Origin: CAZQFV01 sp964592645
GTDB taxonomy: Bacteria; Chloroflexota; Chloroflexia; DTKN01
Reading direction: 5' to 3'
Assembly: GCA_964592645.1 (NCBI GenBank)
Contig: CAZQFV010000034.1
Coordinates: 1 to 32,904, forward strand
Length of the DNA: 32,904 nucleotides
The notes under the pieces are model-generated. The model was not told the origin of the DNA, ran no database searches, and worked only from the letters and a program-made list of their open reading frames with translations. Below, piece after piece: positions 24,069 through 31,854 of this stretch (its first letter is position 1; each line of letters begins with the position of its first letter). The position numbers and the translations under genes were made by a program.

Positions 24069-26327
24069 CTAGAACATCGGCGGCATCGTCAACGCCGGAT
24101 GGCCTTTCTGCTCCAGGTAGGCGACGACCTCTTCCTCGGTCGTCGCCACGCGCTCGTCGGCGATCTTGTCGATCAGGTCGGGGTCGCCCTCGCGGATGGC
24201 CACTTGGCGCAGCTCCTCGGCCATCATCTCCTTCAGGATCGAGGACATCCACACCACCCGCTTGAAACCGCCGTCGGCGGAAAGGAACTTTTTGCTCAGC
24301 AGGTAGTACTTGCCCACCCCCATCACGCCCGGCGTCTGCAGGCCGCCGCCGGCCACGCCGGCCAGCGTGGAGAAGGTCATGCCGGCCGGGGTCATGCTGG
24401 GATCCTCGCGGGAGACCACCATCACCCCGTTGGCCGTGGGGAGGAGCATGGCGATGCACTCGAAGCAGCCGCAGGCCGTCATGGGGTTGTCGACGATCGA
24501 GTACATCGAGACTTCCTGCACGGAACCGTGCGAGGCCTGCTGCACGAACTCGTTTACCTTGTCGTACTGGCCCTTGAAGGCATCCAGGCAGCGCCCCTTC
24601 GGGATCGGCTGGTTGGGCCCGGTCGGGTTGATCTGGTTGGAGGCCTTGCAGTCCAGCCAGTTGTAGGCCCCGCACAGGCCCAGCCGCTCCGGGGAGATGA
24701 CGCAGACGTGGTTGGGGGCGAACGACTGGCACAGCGTGCAGGAGTAGAACTCCTCCACGGCCTCGTCCACCAGGTCGGCCAGGCGCTGGTTGCGGTAGTT
24801 GTAGGCCTCGCGGGCCCGGGCCAGCCACTGCTCGATGAGGGCCTTGTCGGTGTAGATGGTCACCTGCACCTTGTCGACGATGGCCCCGAAGTCGGCGTGG
24901 AAGCGGGCGTGCAGGATCTTGCCAAAGTGCTCCAGGTTGAACCCCTTTTCCGCCGAGGCCTTGGAGATGCGGATCCAGGCGATGTCGCGCTGGCCGATGT
25001 GCTGGATGCCGGAGGCGCCGTTGATAAAGTAGTGGATCTGCCGCTCCAGCACCGGCTCAAAGTCGAGCTGCATCTTGCGGCCGGCCACCTCGACGACGAT
25101 GCCCATATCGATGGCCTCGCCCTCGGGGACGGTGTCCATCCCGGGGCCGACCACGGTCACCTTGCCGTCCTCGATAGACTCCAGGTCGACCATGCGCAGG
25201 TATTCGAAGCAGCGCGTCTTTTTGCCGCCGAACTCGATGCGCATGTCCTCGCGGCGCACGCGCTCGCCCTCGAAGGCCGAGCCGTAGGGCACCGGGATCG
25301 GCACCTCGGTGACCTTGATCTTGACGCCGCGGACCTCGATGGCCCGCTGGACCATCCTCTTGGCCCGCTCCAGGTCGTTCTCCCCGGGGATGTCGTCGAA
25401 CGGCATGGAGATGACATGCTCGTACTGGGTGACACCGGTGGGCAGGATCTGCGGGATGATGGTGTCGGCGATCACCGGGAAGCCGTAGGAGATGGCCCCG
25501 GCGGCGGTGGCGTACTTCAGGTCGTCGACCTCGCCCAGGGCCAGGACAAAGGCAAAGACGCGGTACTTGTTATAGAGCAGGATCTCGCGGGCCTGGCCGC
25601 CCTTTTTGCCGCCAAAGGTCAGGGCCGAGCGGGTGGCAAAGCCCAGGGGGTAGATGGCCGAGATGGTGTCGGTGCCAAAGGGCACCGTGTAGGTATCGTA
25701 GCCGAGCTCAACCCCGGCCTCCATCGCCTGGTGGATGATGCTGCGCCCGTTGACGTTGCCGCAGAGAAAGACCAGGATGTTGCGCTGCTGGAGCTGGCGG
25801 ATGATCTCCACCGCCACCTCGTTGTTCTTGGCCGCGCCGACGATGGCGGCAAAGCCGGGCATGCGTCCGTCCACGAGCTGGATGCCCCAGGCGCGTAGCT
25901 GGATGTCGTCGATGGGGCCGTTGGCATAATCGGTGGGGGCGGGGGCGCTGGTGCCGGTGAGCTGGATGCCGGGGATACGCTCCGGCTGCTCACCGCGGGC
26001 AAAGCGGATGCCCTCGATGACCTCTTCGGCCAGCAGCGTGGCCACGCCGCAGTCCAGGGTCTCGCCCAGGTAGGGCAGCCAGTTGCCGTCGGCCGGCACG
26101 GGGTGCAGCAGGCTCCGGGCGTGCTGCAGCACCTGCGGCATGTCGCCCAGCTTGCTCACCTGGATGCCGGTGAATCCGAGGATGACGGGCAGGTAGTAGG
26201 CGGTGTTGGTAAAGGCCACCGGGGTTTCCGGGCCGAGTTCGGCGATGGCCTTGGCCAGCATCTCCTCGGCCTCCTTGACGATGGCGTTGGCGCCGCGGTG
26301 GGCGGCCGTCGCAATGTAGTGGGACAT
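24069..26327 (-). CDS. acsB: Acetyl-CoA synthase, ACS catalytic subunit
   Basis: AcsB (752 residues) joins CO, a methyl group and CoA to acetyl-CoA at the nickel-containing A-cluster. The ligands are all present: Cys 530, 533, 542 and 552 bind the [4Fe-4S] cube and Cys619-Gly-Cys621 (ACGCFEC) the distal nickel, each offset by exactly 24 from the Moorella numbering. The N-terminal CODH-docking domain (about 1-330) and the central domain are full length. The end (HPALTMPPMF) is the conserved C-terminus. The ATG follows AGGAGG. It lies 27 bases downstream of cooS, as expected for the bifunctional CODH/ACS complex. Confidence 0.97.
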   Translation of the reverse strand: MSHYIATAAHRGANAIVKEAEEMLAKAIAELGPETPVAFTNTAYYLPVILGFTGIQVSKLGDMPQVLQHARSLLHPVPADGNWLPYLGETLDCGVATLLAEEVIEGIRFARGEQPERIPGIQLTGTSAPAPTDYANGPIDDIQLRAWGIQLVDGRMPGFAAIVGAAKNNEVAVEIIRQLQQRNILVFLCGNVNGRSIIHQAMEAGVELGYDTYTVPFGTDTISAIYPLGFATRSALTFGGKKGGQAREILLYNKYRVFAFVLALGEVDDLKYATAAGAISYGFPVIADTIIPQILPTGVTQYEHVISMPFDDIPGENDLERAKRMVQRAIEVRGVKIKVTEVPIPVPYGSAFEGERVRREDMRIEFGGKKTRCFEYLRMVDLESIEDGKVTVVGPGMDTVPEGEAIDMGIVVEVAGRKMQLDFEPVLERQIHYFINGASGIQHIGQRDIAWIRISKASAEKGFNLEHFGKILHARFHADFGAIVDKVQVTIYTDKALIEQWLARAREAYNYRNQRLADLVDEAVEEFYSCTLCQSFAPNHVCVISPERLGLCGAYNWLDCKASNQINPTGPNQPIPKGRCLDAFKGQYDKVNEFVQQASHGSVQEVSMYSIVDNPMTACGCFECIAMLLPTANGVMVVSREDPSMTPAGMTFSTLAGVAGGGLQTPGVMGVGKYYLLSKKFLSADGGFKRVVWMSSILKEMMAEELRQVAIREGDPDLIDKIADERVATTEEEVVAYLEQKGHPALTMPPMF

Positions 26328-26354
26328 GGGGGTTCCTCCTTCTCCAGAGAACGC

Positions 26355-28331
26355 CTACAGCCCCTTGGTGCTGTAGAGGCTGGCCGGCCTGCCGGCCTCG
26401 ACAGCCTGCAGGTAGCGCATCATCATCGCGTCGCCGCTGGTGCCGAAGCGGTGCGGATCGTAGTCGGGCAGGCCCAGCGCCTTGCGCTTGGCGTCGATGT
26501 GCGCCAGGGAGCGGGCGATGATCTCGGCGCTGTCTTCGACGAACTCGAACTTGCCGCCGAGCCGCTCCTCCCAGACCTTGCTGATGTACTCGTTGACGAT
26601 CGGGCTGGCCTTGACCGGGCTGGACCCGCCCATAATGGTGTAGACGCCCGAGGCGGTAAAGTAGCAGCCGATAGAGATGGCCTTTTCGCTCATCCACTCC
26701 GGGGCGATGCCCACGCCGGGGATATCGGAGATATCGGTGCCCAGCCCGCCCTCGCTGGCCATCTGGCTGAGCACGGTGAGGATGCGGGTGTTGTCCACGC
26801 AGGAGCCCAGGTGCAGCACCGGCGGGATGCCCAGCGCCTCGCAGATTTCGCGCAGGCCGGGGCCGGCCTCGCGCAGGGCGATCTCCGGGGTCAGCAGGCC
26901 GTACTTGGCCGAGGAGAGGGCCCCGCAGCCGGTCTGGACCACCAGCACGTCATTGCGGATAAACTCGCGCGTGAGCGTATCGTGGTACTCGTCGTGCGTG
27001 CAGGCGCGGGGGTTGTTGCAGCCGACGATGCCGGCGACGCCGCGCAGCCGGCCGGTCATGATGGCGTCGTTCAGCGGGCGGAAGGAGCCGCGGTAGTACC
27101 CGCCGAGCATATAGTTGGCGTACTCGTGCGAGAAGCCGGCCACCATGTTGCTCTTGAACTGCGGGATATGCGTCTTGCCGCGCTTCGGAAAGTTATCGCA
27201 GGCCATGCGCACGATCTGCTTGGCGATCTCCATCGCCCGGTGCTCGTCGAACTGGATGTGCGTGGCCCCCTCGATCTTGGCCTTGGGCGAGGTCGTCACC
27301 AGCGTGGTGTGGTACCGATCCGCCAGCGGCGCCAGGGCCTCCATGATGCACTGGATGTCGACCACCATCAGCTCGATAGCCCCGGTCATCACCGCCAGCT
27401 CCTGGCTGAGAAAGTTGCCGACGGTGCCCACGCCGATGCGCATCAGCACCTCGTTGGCCGTGCAGCAGATGCCGGCCAGGTTGATGCCCTTGGCGCCCTT
27501 GCTCTTGGCGTACTCGATCATCTCGGGGGTCTGGGTGGCAAAGGCGATCATCTCGGACAGGGTGGGTTCGTGGCCGTGGACGATGATGTTGACCTCGTCC
27601 TCGGAGAGGACGCCCATGTTGGCCTGGGTCGCCAGGGGGGAGGGCGTGCCGAAGAGGATGTCGGTCAGGTCGGTGGCGATCATCGAACCGCCCCAGCCGT
27701 CGGCCAGGGCGCAGCGCAGGCCGGCCATCAGGATGTGGTCATAGTCCTGGTCGTTGCCGACGTGCGTGCGGTGCATGATCTCGACCACCTCGCGGTCCAC
27801 GCCCCGCGGGGCGATGCCCAGCCGGCGCCAGATCTCCTGGCGGGGCTGGGGCGCCCGCTTGAGGTATATCAGTTCGCCCTTCTGCCGCCCGAACTCGGCC
27901 AGCGCTTTGCCGGCCACGTCGTGGGCGATCTCCAGCGTTGGGCGGTTGTCCACCGGGATGTCCAGGAAACGGGCCACCGCGCGCAGTTTGCCCTCGTCGC
28001 GGATGAAATAGTCGGGAGCCTCGCCCTCGGCCACCGCCAGCAGCGTCATCGCCAGGTCGCGCCCATGGTCGGAGTGGGCCGCGGCCCCGGCGGCGATCAT
28101 CCGCGCCAGGTTGCGTGCGGTGACCGTCTCGATCGTCGCCCCGCAGACGCCGGTCTGGCCGGGTTTGGTCAGGCGGCACGGCCCCATGTGACAGACCTTG
28201 CAGCATTGGCCGATGTGCCCGATCGGGCAGGGCTTCATCGCCTCGGCCCGGCTGAAGGCCGTCTCCAGCCCCTCTTGCTCGCTCAGCTCCAGCATAGCCG
28301 AGACGGCGGGATCGATACTCTTCTGTGCCAT
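26355..28331 (-). CDS. acsA: Ni-Fe carbon monoxide dehydrogenase catalytic subunit
   Basis: CooS/AcsA (658 residues) interconverts CO2 and CO and channels CO to AcsB. N-terminal Cys cluster: PCPIGHIGQCCKVCHMGPCR (34-53) for the D- and B-clusters. C-cluster ligands are all seen in order: HGHEP histidine, GICCTANE, VDIQC, TGCGA, LGSCVDN and IGCYFTASG. The end matches the family. The ATG has GAGAGGTG. It is preceded by a small HMA-like gene (48-base gap) and followed by acsB, so it belongs to the acetyl-CoA pathway type rather than to a hydrogenase-linked CooS. Confidence 0.97.
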   Translation of the reverse strand: MAQKSIDPAVSAMLELSEQEGLETAFSRAEAMKPCPIGHIGQCCKVCHMGPCRLTKPGQTGVCGATIETVTARNLARMIAAGAAAHSDHGRDLAMTLLAVAEGEAPDYFIRDEGKLRAVARFLDIPVDNRPTLEIAHDVAGKALAEFGRQKGELIYLKRAPQPRQEIWRRLGIAPRGVDREVVEIMHRTHVGNDQDYDHILMAGLRCALADGWGGSMIATDLTDILFGTPSPLATQANMGVLSEDEVNIIVHGHEPTLSEMIAFATQTPEMIEYAKSKGAKGINLAGICCTANEVLMRIGVGTVGNFLSQELAVMTGAIELMVVDIQCIMEALAPLADRYHTTLVTTSPKAKIEGATHIQFDEHRAMEIAKQIVRMACDNFPKRGKTHIPQFKSNMVAGFSHEYANYMLGGYYRGSFRPLNDAIMTGRLRGVAGIVGCNNPRACTHDEYHDTLTREFIRNDVLVVQTGCGALSSAKYGLLTPEIALREAGPGLREICEALGIPPVLHLGSCVDNTRILTVLSQMASEGGLGTDISDIPGVGIAPEWMSEKAISIGCYFTASGVYTIMGGSSPVKASPIVNEYISKVWEERLGGKFEFVEDSAEIIARSLAHIDAKRKALGLPDYDPHRFGTSGDAMMMRYLQAVEAGRPASLYSTKGL

Positions 28332-28379
28332 CGTTTCACCTCTCTTGGGGTAATGGGAATCCCAGGGGGCTGCTCCCTT

Positions 28380-28712
28380 TTAGTACTTGCGAAAGTCGCC
28401 GGACATCTCGATGTCCAGCCGGTTGGTCTCGGTGACGCGGGGACGGAAGTTGTACCAGAAGGAACCATCCTCCTTGTTCGGCAGGGCCTGGGCCAACTCC
28501 AGGGGCGCATCCGGGCCGTAGCCGGCCCCTTGCAATGCGCCCAAGATGGCCTCGGCCGAGGTGAGGGCAGGGTCGAAGGAGACCGCCACCCGCTTGAAAG
28601 CCGAGCTGGCGTAGACCTCCTGCACGCCGGGAACCTTGGCCAGCACCTCCCGAACGGCCAGGACGTGGTGATCAGCATACAGCCTGGGGACAGCGAAGAC
28701 CGCTCTCTCCAT
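28380..28712 (-). CDS. HMA-like ferredoxin-fold protein lacking the CxxC motif
   Basis: A 110-residue protein heading the CODH/ACS operon. Residues 1-65 have the heavy-metal-associated pattern (VPRLYADHHVLAVREVLAKV, PGVQEVYASSAFKRVAVSFD, AEAILGALQGAGY), i.e. beta-alpha-beta-beta-alpha-beta. Where HMA proteins have the CxxC metal site, this one has LYADHH, and the protein has no cysteine at all. Asp15-His16-His17 could be a different metal site, e.g. for nickel. The C-terminal 45 residues are specific. The frame is open far upstream, but the start at MERAVF has AAGGAGGT and lies about 50 bases after the promoter at 28772-28800. Role as a nickel carrier for CODH/ACS is inference. Confidence 0.82.
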   Translation of the reverse strand: MERAVFAVPRLYADHHVLAVREVLAKVPGVQEVYASSAFKRVAVSFDPALTSAEAILGALQGAGYGPDAPLELAQALPNKEDGSFWYNFRPRVTETNRLDIEMSGDFRKY

Positions 28713-28771
28713 TGAGTCTACCTCCTTTTGTCGGACGACGACAAAGCCGGTTGTTAGAAAAGCCGCTGCGC

Positions 28772-28800
28772 ATTCTATCATAAAAGGCGGTTCTGAGCAA
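28772..28800 (-). promoter_or_regulatory. Promoter of the CODH/ACS operon
   Basis: Minus strand: -35 TTGCTC (28795-28800), 17-base spacer ending in TGA, -10 TAGAAT (28772-28777), so an extended -10. Transcription start near 28765, leader about 53 bases. The stretch around it is AT-rich compared with its flanks. Confidence 0.72.
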
Positions 28801-28825
28801 ACGGCACGCGAAAAACGAAAACGAA

Positions 28826-29425
28826 TCAGCGAGGAGGCAAGGAAGCGGATTGGGGGAAGAGGGCCAACTCCACGGCCTCGCAGAGGATGTGCCCGATGAG
28901 GATGTGCGCCTCCTGGACGCGCGGCGAGAGGAAGGAAGGGACGACCAAGGCGATGTCGCAGCGGGGGGGCAGCCCCCCACCGTCGCCGCCCAGCAGGGCC
29001 AAGACCACCATACGGCGAGCGCGGCCGGCCTGTACGGCGCGGTGCAGGTTGGGCGAACGGCCGCTGGTGCTCAGGAGAAAGAGCGCGTCGCCGGGCCGGC
29101 CCAGTGCCTCCACCTGCCGGGCAAAGACCTCCTCGAAGGCGCGATCGTTGGCCGTGGCCGTGAGGACCGAGGTGTCGGTGGTCAGGGCGAGCGCCGGCAG
29201 GGCCGGCCGCTCCCGCAGGAAGCGGTTGACGAGTTCGGCGGCGATGTGCTGGGCGTCGGCGGCGCTGCCTCCGTTGCCCGCCAGGAGCACCTGGCCCCCG
29301 GCCCGCAGCACCGCGGCCAACGCCTCGGCCATCGCCGCGATGGTCGGGGCGCCGTCGGCCAAGACCGCCTCCTGCAGGGCGATGCTCTCTCGGAAACGCT
29401 GCTCGATCAGGATCGTCCGGTTCAC
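28826..29425 (-). CDS. gmhA: Phosphoheptose isomerase (SIS domain)
   Basis: A 199-residue SIS-domain protein of GmhA length and pattern. It would convert sedoheptulose 7-phosphate to D-glycero-manno-heptose 7-phosphate, for surface glycans. Seen are LAGNGGSAADAQHIAAELVN (48-67, with Glu64), LTTDTSVLTATANDR, FLLSTSGRSPN (116-126), and the C-terminal AHILIGHILCEAVE with His174 as the likely catalytic base. The GTG start has GGAGGAAG upstream and overlaps the stop of a decayed PIN-domain tail (GTGA). It fits the glycosyltransferases of this window in theme, though those lie in other units. It could also be a related SIS protein (DiaA-like). Confidence 0.88.
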   Translation of the reverse strand: MNRTILIEQRFRESIALQEAVLADGAPTIAAMAEALAAVLRAGGQVLLAGNGGSAADAQHIAAELVNRFLRERPALPALALTTDTSVLTATANDRAFEEVFARQVEALGRPGDALFLLSTSGRSPNLHRAVQAGRARRMVVLALLGGDGGGLPPRCDIALVVPSFLSPRVQEAHILIGHILCEAVELALFPQSASLPPR

Positions 29426-29556
29426 CAGGACACTTCCTCCAATGCATACACCCAGGGTAGGGCCGGCCGTACTGCCCGAACCGGCCGCCGGTCTGTCCTC
29501 CAGAACTCGGCACCGAACATCTCGGCCAGGGCCGGGTAGTGGGCGTCGTATGTCGA
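29422..29556 (-). pseudogene. VapC-type PIN-domain toxin, C-terminal remnant
   Basis: In the minus frame ending at the TGA that overlaps the gmhA start, the last 44 residues read STYDAHYPALAEMFGAEFW, then RTDRRPVRAVRPALPWVYAL. This is the C-terminal end of a PIN domain: the TYDAxYxALAE helix and the TxD strand with its acidic residue. No N-terminal half or antitoxin is found, since the DUF362 gene ends at 29588 directly upstream. A truncated relic of a toxin-antitoxin locus is the best reading; the 32-codon frame from ATG at 29520 could still be translated as a leader for gmhA. Confidence 0.6.
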
Positions 29557-29587
29557 CCGATCGCCTAATCGACCAGGTCCATCCGCC

Positions 29588-30730
29588 TCACCCCTTGCCC
29601 TTCACCCCTTGCGCTTGATCTCCTCCTATGTACCCTTTCTCCTGGTACTGCGCGAACATCTGCCCCCAGGGCGTCTCGCGCCGCCACTTTTCATAGATCC
29701 CGCGGAAGCGCAGCGGCCACTGGATATGGTCGTGGTTGAACTCGGAGATAAAGATGGGGATGGTGACGATCGGCGTGTGAAAGATCAGCTTCTGCAGAAA
29801 GCGCGTCGGGCCGTACCAGCCCATCCAGGCCAGGAAGCGGTGCAGGTTCCAGCCGACATGAAAATGCCAGTTCTCCTGCGCCGCGTCCGCGTCGCCGACG
29901 ATCTCGACCTCCCGGGGGTCCCCTACGCCCAGCCCCTGCTCCTGGGCCATGCGGATGTAGCCGATCTGCAGCGGGTCAAAGCCCATCATCTTGGCCGCCA
30001 CGGCGTCGACGGCCACCTGGTCGGATGAGGCCAGGATGACGTTCTTGACCTCGGGCAGCATCGTCCGCGGGCCCTGGCCGTTGCCGGCCGTCGTGCCGTC
30101 CATCACGGCCAAGATGCCGGGGTGGATCTCTTTCTGGATGTTCAGCAGGTCCACCAGCGTCTCGTGGATCCAGGTGTGGGTGTAGTGACGGTGGTGGGAG
30201 AGCAGCCCGCCGAAGGCGTTCTTCATGGCGCCGGTGGTCGTCGTATAGATGTGACACTTAACGGTCGGGAGGTGGACAATGTTCTTGCCTATAAAGTAAT
30301 CCGGGATGCGGATCCCCTCCGGGAAAACCCGGTCCAGCGCCAGCATTTTGGCCTTGGGGGTAAAGGGGATCCACTTCATATCCTCGCTTCGGAAGTTGAA
30401 CAGCACCGGGATGCCATAGCGCGTAAAGATCGGCACATAGCCGTTCAGGTCCTGCCCCTTTTCCGCGCTGACTACCACCGTCTTGTTCTGCACGGCCACC
30501 AGGTCGGAAAATCCCGCCTGCCGCAGCGCCAGGATCGTCCCCTCCAGTTGCCAGGGTGTGGTGTTGGCGCTGGGCATCGGGTAGTGCCAGGAGATATTGT
30601 CCTTGAGGATGGTCGCTACCCCTGGGGCCAGGGCCTCGCGTCCGCCGGCCAGCTCAAACAGGCGAATATAGTCCGCCAGCACCGTCTCCGGCTGCGTGCG
30701 CAGCACGGCTACCCGCGACTTTTGGGCCAT
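29588..30730 (-). CDS. DUF362 domain-containing protein
   Basis: A 380-residue protein of the DUF362 family: SRVAVLRTQPETVLADYIRL at the start, TILKDNISWHYPMPSANTTP, HLPTVKCHIYTTTTGAMKNAFGGL (in two pieces), VMDGTTAGNGQGPR, VILASSDQVAVDAVAAKMMG, and DPLQIGYIRMAQEQGLGVGD. The family is common in anaerobes; its activity is unsettled. No Fe-S cysteine cluster is visible. The ATG has AAGGAGGG. Its 5' side abuts a hairpin and the attC-like site at 30759, leaving only about 28 bases for a promoter, and none is seen. It may be read from the methyltransferase module or have lost its original promoter. Confidence 0.85.
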   Translation of the reverse strand: MAQKSRVAVLRTQPETVLADYIRLFELAGGREALAPGVATILKDNISWHYPMPSANTTPWQLEGTILALRQAGFSDLVAVQNKTVVVSAEKGQDLNGYVPIFTRYGIPVLFNFRSEDMKWIPFTPKAKMLALDRVFPEGIRIPDYFIGKNIVHLPTVKCHIYTTTTGAMKNAFGGLLSHHRHYTHTWIHETLVDLLNIQKEIHPGILAVMDGTTAGNGQGPRTMLPEVKNVILASSDQVAVDAVAAKMMGFDPLQIGYIRMAQEQGLGVGDPREVEIVGDADAAQENWHFHVGWNLHRFLAWMGWYGPTRFLQKLIFHTPIVTIPIFISEFNHDHIQWPLRFRGIYEKWRRETPWGQMFAQYQEKGYIGGDQAQGVKGKG

Positions 30731-30743
30731 CGTACCCTCCTTG

Positions 30744-30760
30744 GGGGACCCGCGGTCCCC
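30744..30760 (-). repeat. Short perfect hairpin upstream of the DUF362 gene
   Basis: GGGGACC (30744-30750) pairs with GGTCCCC (30754-30760) around CGC. It lies between the attC-like site and the DUF362 RBS; no T-tract. Confidence 0.55.
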
Positions 30761-30822
30761 TGAACGCTCCGGTTCAGCGGCGGGCCGCGCAGCGGACCGT
30801 CCGCTGCAACCGGTTGTTAGGC
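30759..30822 (-). other. attC-like integron recombination site
   Basis: Read on the minus strand: R'' box GCCTAAC (30822-30816) fits the consensus RYYYAAC perfectly. It is followed by CCGGTTGCAGCGG (30813-30801), a 20-base spacer, CCGCTGAACCGG (30780-30769), and an R' box GTTCAGG (30765-30759; consensus GTTRRRY, only partly matched). The two L arms pair over 12 bp with a single unpaired base (30807), the extrahelical base used for strand choice by integron integrases. The total of 64 bases is within the attC range. The stop codon TAA of the methyltransferase lies inside the R'' box, as is common for cassette genes. The degenerate R' could reflect insertion at a non-attC secondary site. Confidence 0.7.
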
Positions 30823-31854
30823 GCCGCTTTCAACCCTCGCTTGATCGAACAACGTAAGCGGTCCAGACAGGTCAATAGGGGCGCTTCTTGAACTTTCAGT
30901 CAGCTGGGCGAAACGTGCTACTGCTTCAATCTCTGAAAGGTCGTCCATGAACCGGAGCGCAGAGCTGGCGACATAACTCGCGTCAAGTTCCATCGCCATC
31001 CACCTGCGACCAAGTTGCTCTGCAACTCTTCCAGTTGTGTTCGATCCGGCGAATATGTCGACGACAAGATCATCCTCCACCGTCAGGAACTTGATAAAGA
31101 ACTCTGGCAAGGCAGCCGGAAACCTTGCCGGATGCGGTTTGACCCCCACAAGCTTACACAGTCGCAGATAGGATGAATTGCTCTCGGTATTAGGGATCTG
31201 AAGCAGGTTTGACGGAATGGCTCCGCCATTGTCAGAACCGAAACCATTGCTGATATCGTGCCCGGATGGACGGTCTTTTGGCTTGTAGAAGGCGTCAGGA
31301 TTCCTGAGCAGGGTCTTCATACGCTCCGAGTACGGCGCCAAAACCTGCCGCACGTCGGCCTTCGGCCATTCGGACTTTGAAAACCACCATACGGTGTTAA
31401 CCGAGTCCTTAGTTCGCAGCTTCCGCTTGTTCACCCATTCGATCGGGGAGGGCAACTTCGCCGGGTTGTACCAAAAGAACTCCTCGGCGAGGTAAAAGCC
31501 GACTTCGTCGCACATTTTCAGCAGAACACGATATTGGTAGAGGGAGCGGACGGGTACACCTCGTTGGTATGCGCCACCCAAGTCGAGGACGAAGCTACCT
31601 GTTTCGCGCAGTACACGACGGACCTCTGCTCCGAACCCGCAGAGCCAGTCGACGTATTCCGCTTGGTCCTTGTTTCCGTATGCCTTTTGTCGCAAGAGAG
31701 CGAAGGGAGGAGACGTAACGACGAGGTCGATGCAGTCTTCCGGAAGGCGCCGGAGTAGTTCCAAGGAATCGCCGAGATAGCACGCACCTTTGCGTGTGAA
31801 GTAGACAGGCGGGGGCAGTTCCCGGAACGGCGTTGTCATCGTGCATTTTGTCAT
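30817..31854 (-). CDS. Beta-class DNA methyltransferase (N4-cytosine type likely)
   Basis: A 345-residue DNA methyltransferase. The catalytic motif TSPPF (47-51) precedes the SAM-binding motif FAGSNTTG (268-275), the beta-class order. S-P-P rather than N/D-P-P favours N4-cytosine methylation. Further motifs: ACYLGDSLELLRRLPED, GSFVLDLGGAY, KPHPARFPAALPEFFIKFLT, and EQLGRRWMAMELD. The start at MTKCTM follows GAGGT; longer frames are discounted. The ATG overlaps the stop of the HEAT gene (ATGA, 31851-31854), so the two are coupled. G+C is visibly lower than the rest of the window. The stop lies in an attC-like site. No restriction endonuclease is recognised nearby within the window. Confidence 0.92.
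   Translation of the reverse strand: MTKCTMTTPFRELPPPVYFTRKGACYLGDSLELLRRLPEDCIDLVVTSPPFALLRQKAYGNKDQAEYVDWLCGFGAEVRRVLRETGSFVLDLGGAYQRGVPVRSLYQYRVLLKMCDEVGFYLAEEFFWYNPAKLPSPIEWVNKRKLRTKDSVNTVWWFSKSEWPKADVRQVLAPYSERMKTLLRNPDAFYKPKDRPSGHDISNGFGSDNGGAIPSNLLQIPNTESNSSYLRLCKLVGVKPHPARFPAALPEFFIKFLTVEDDLVVDIFAGSNTTGRVAEQLGRRWMAMELDASYVASSALRFMDDLSEIEAVARFAQLTESSRSAPIDLSGPLTLFDQARVESGA

Noticed and set aside
26103..28715. Long plus-strand open frame (870 codons) opposite acsA/acsB
   Set aside because: Antisense shadow; composition is an artefact of GC-rich third positions of the real genes.
28713..29513. Upstream extension of the HMA-like frame
   Set aside because: It runs through gmhA in another frame and through the promoter; the internal ATG has a strong SD.
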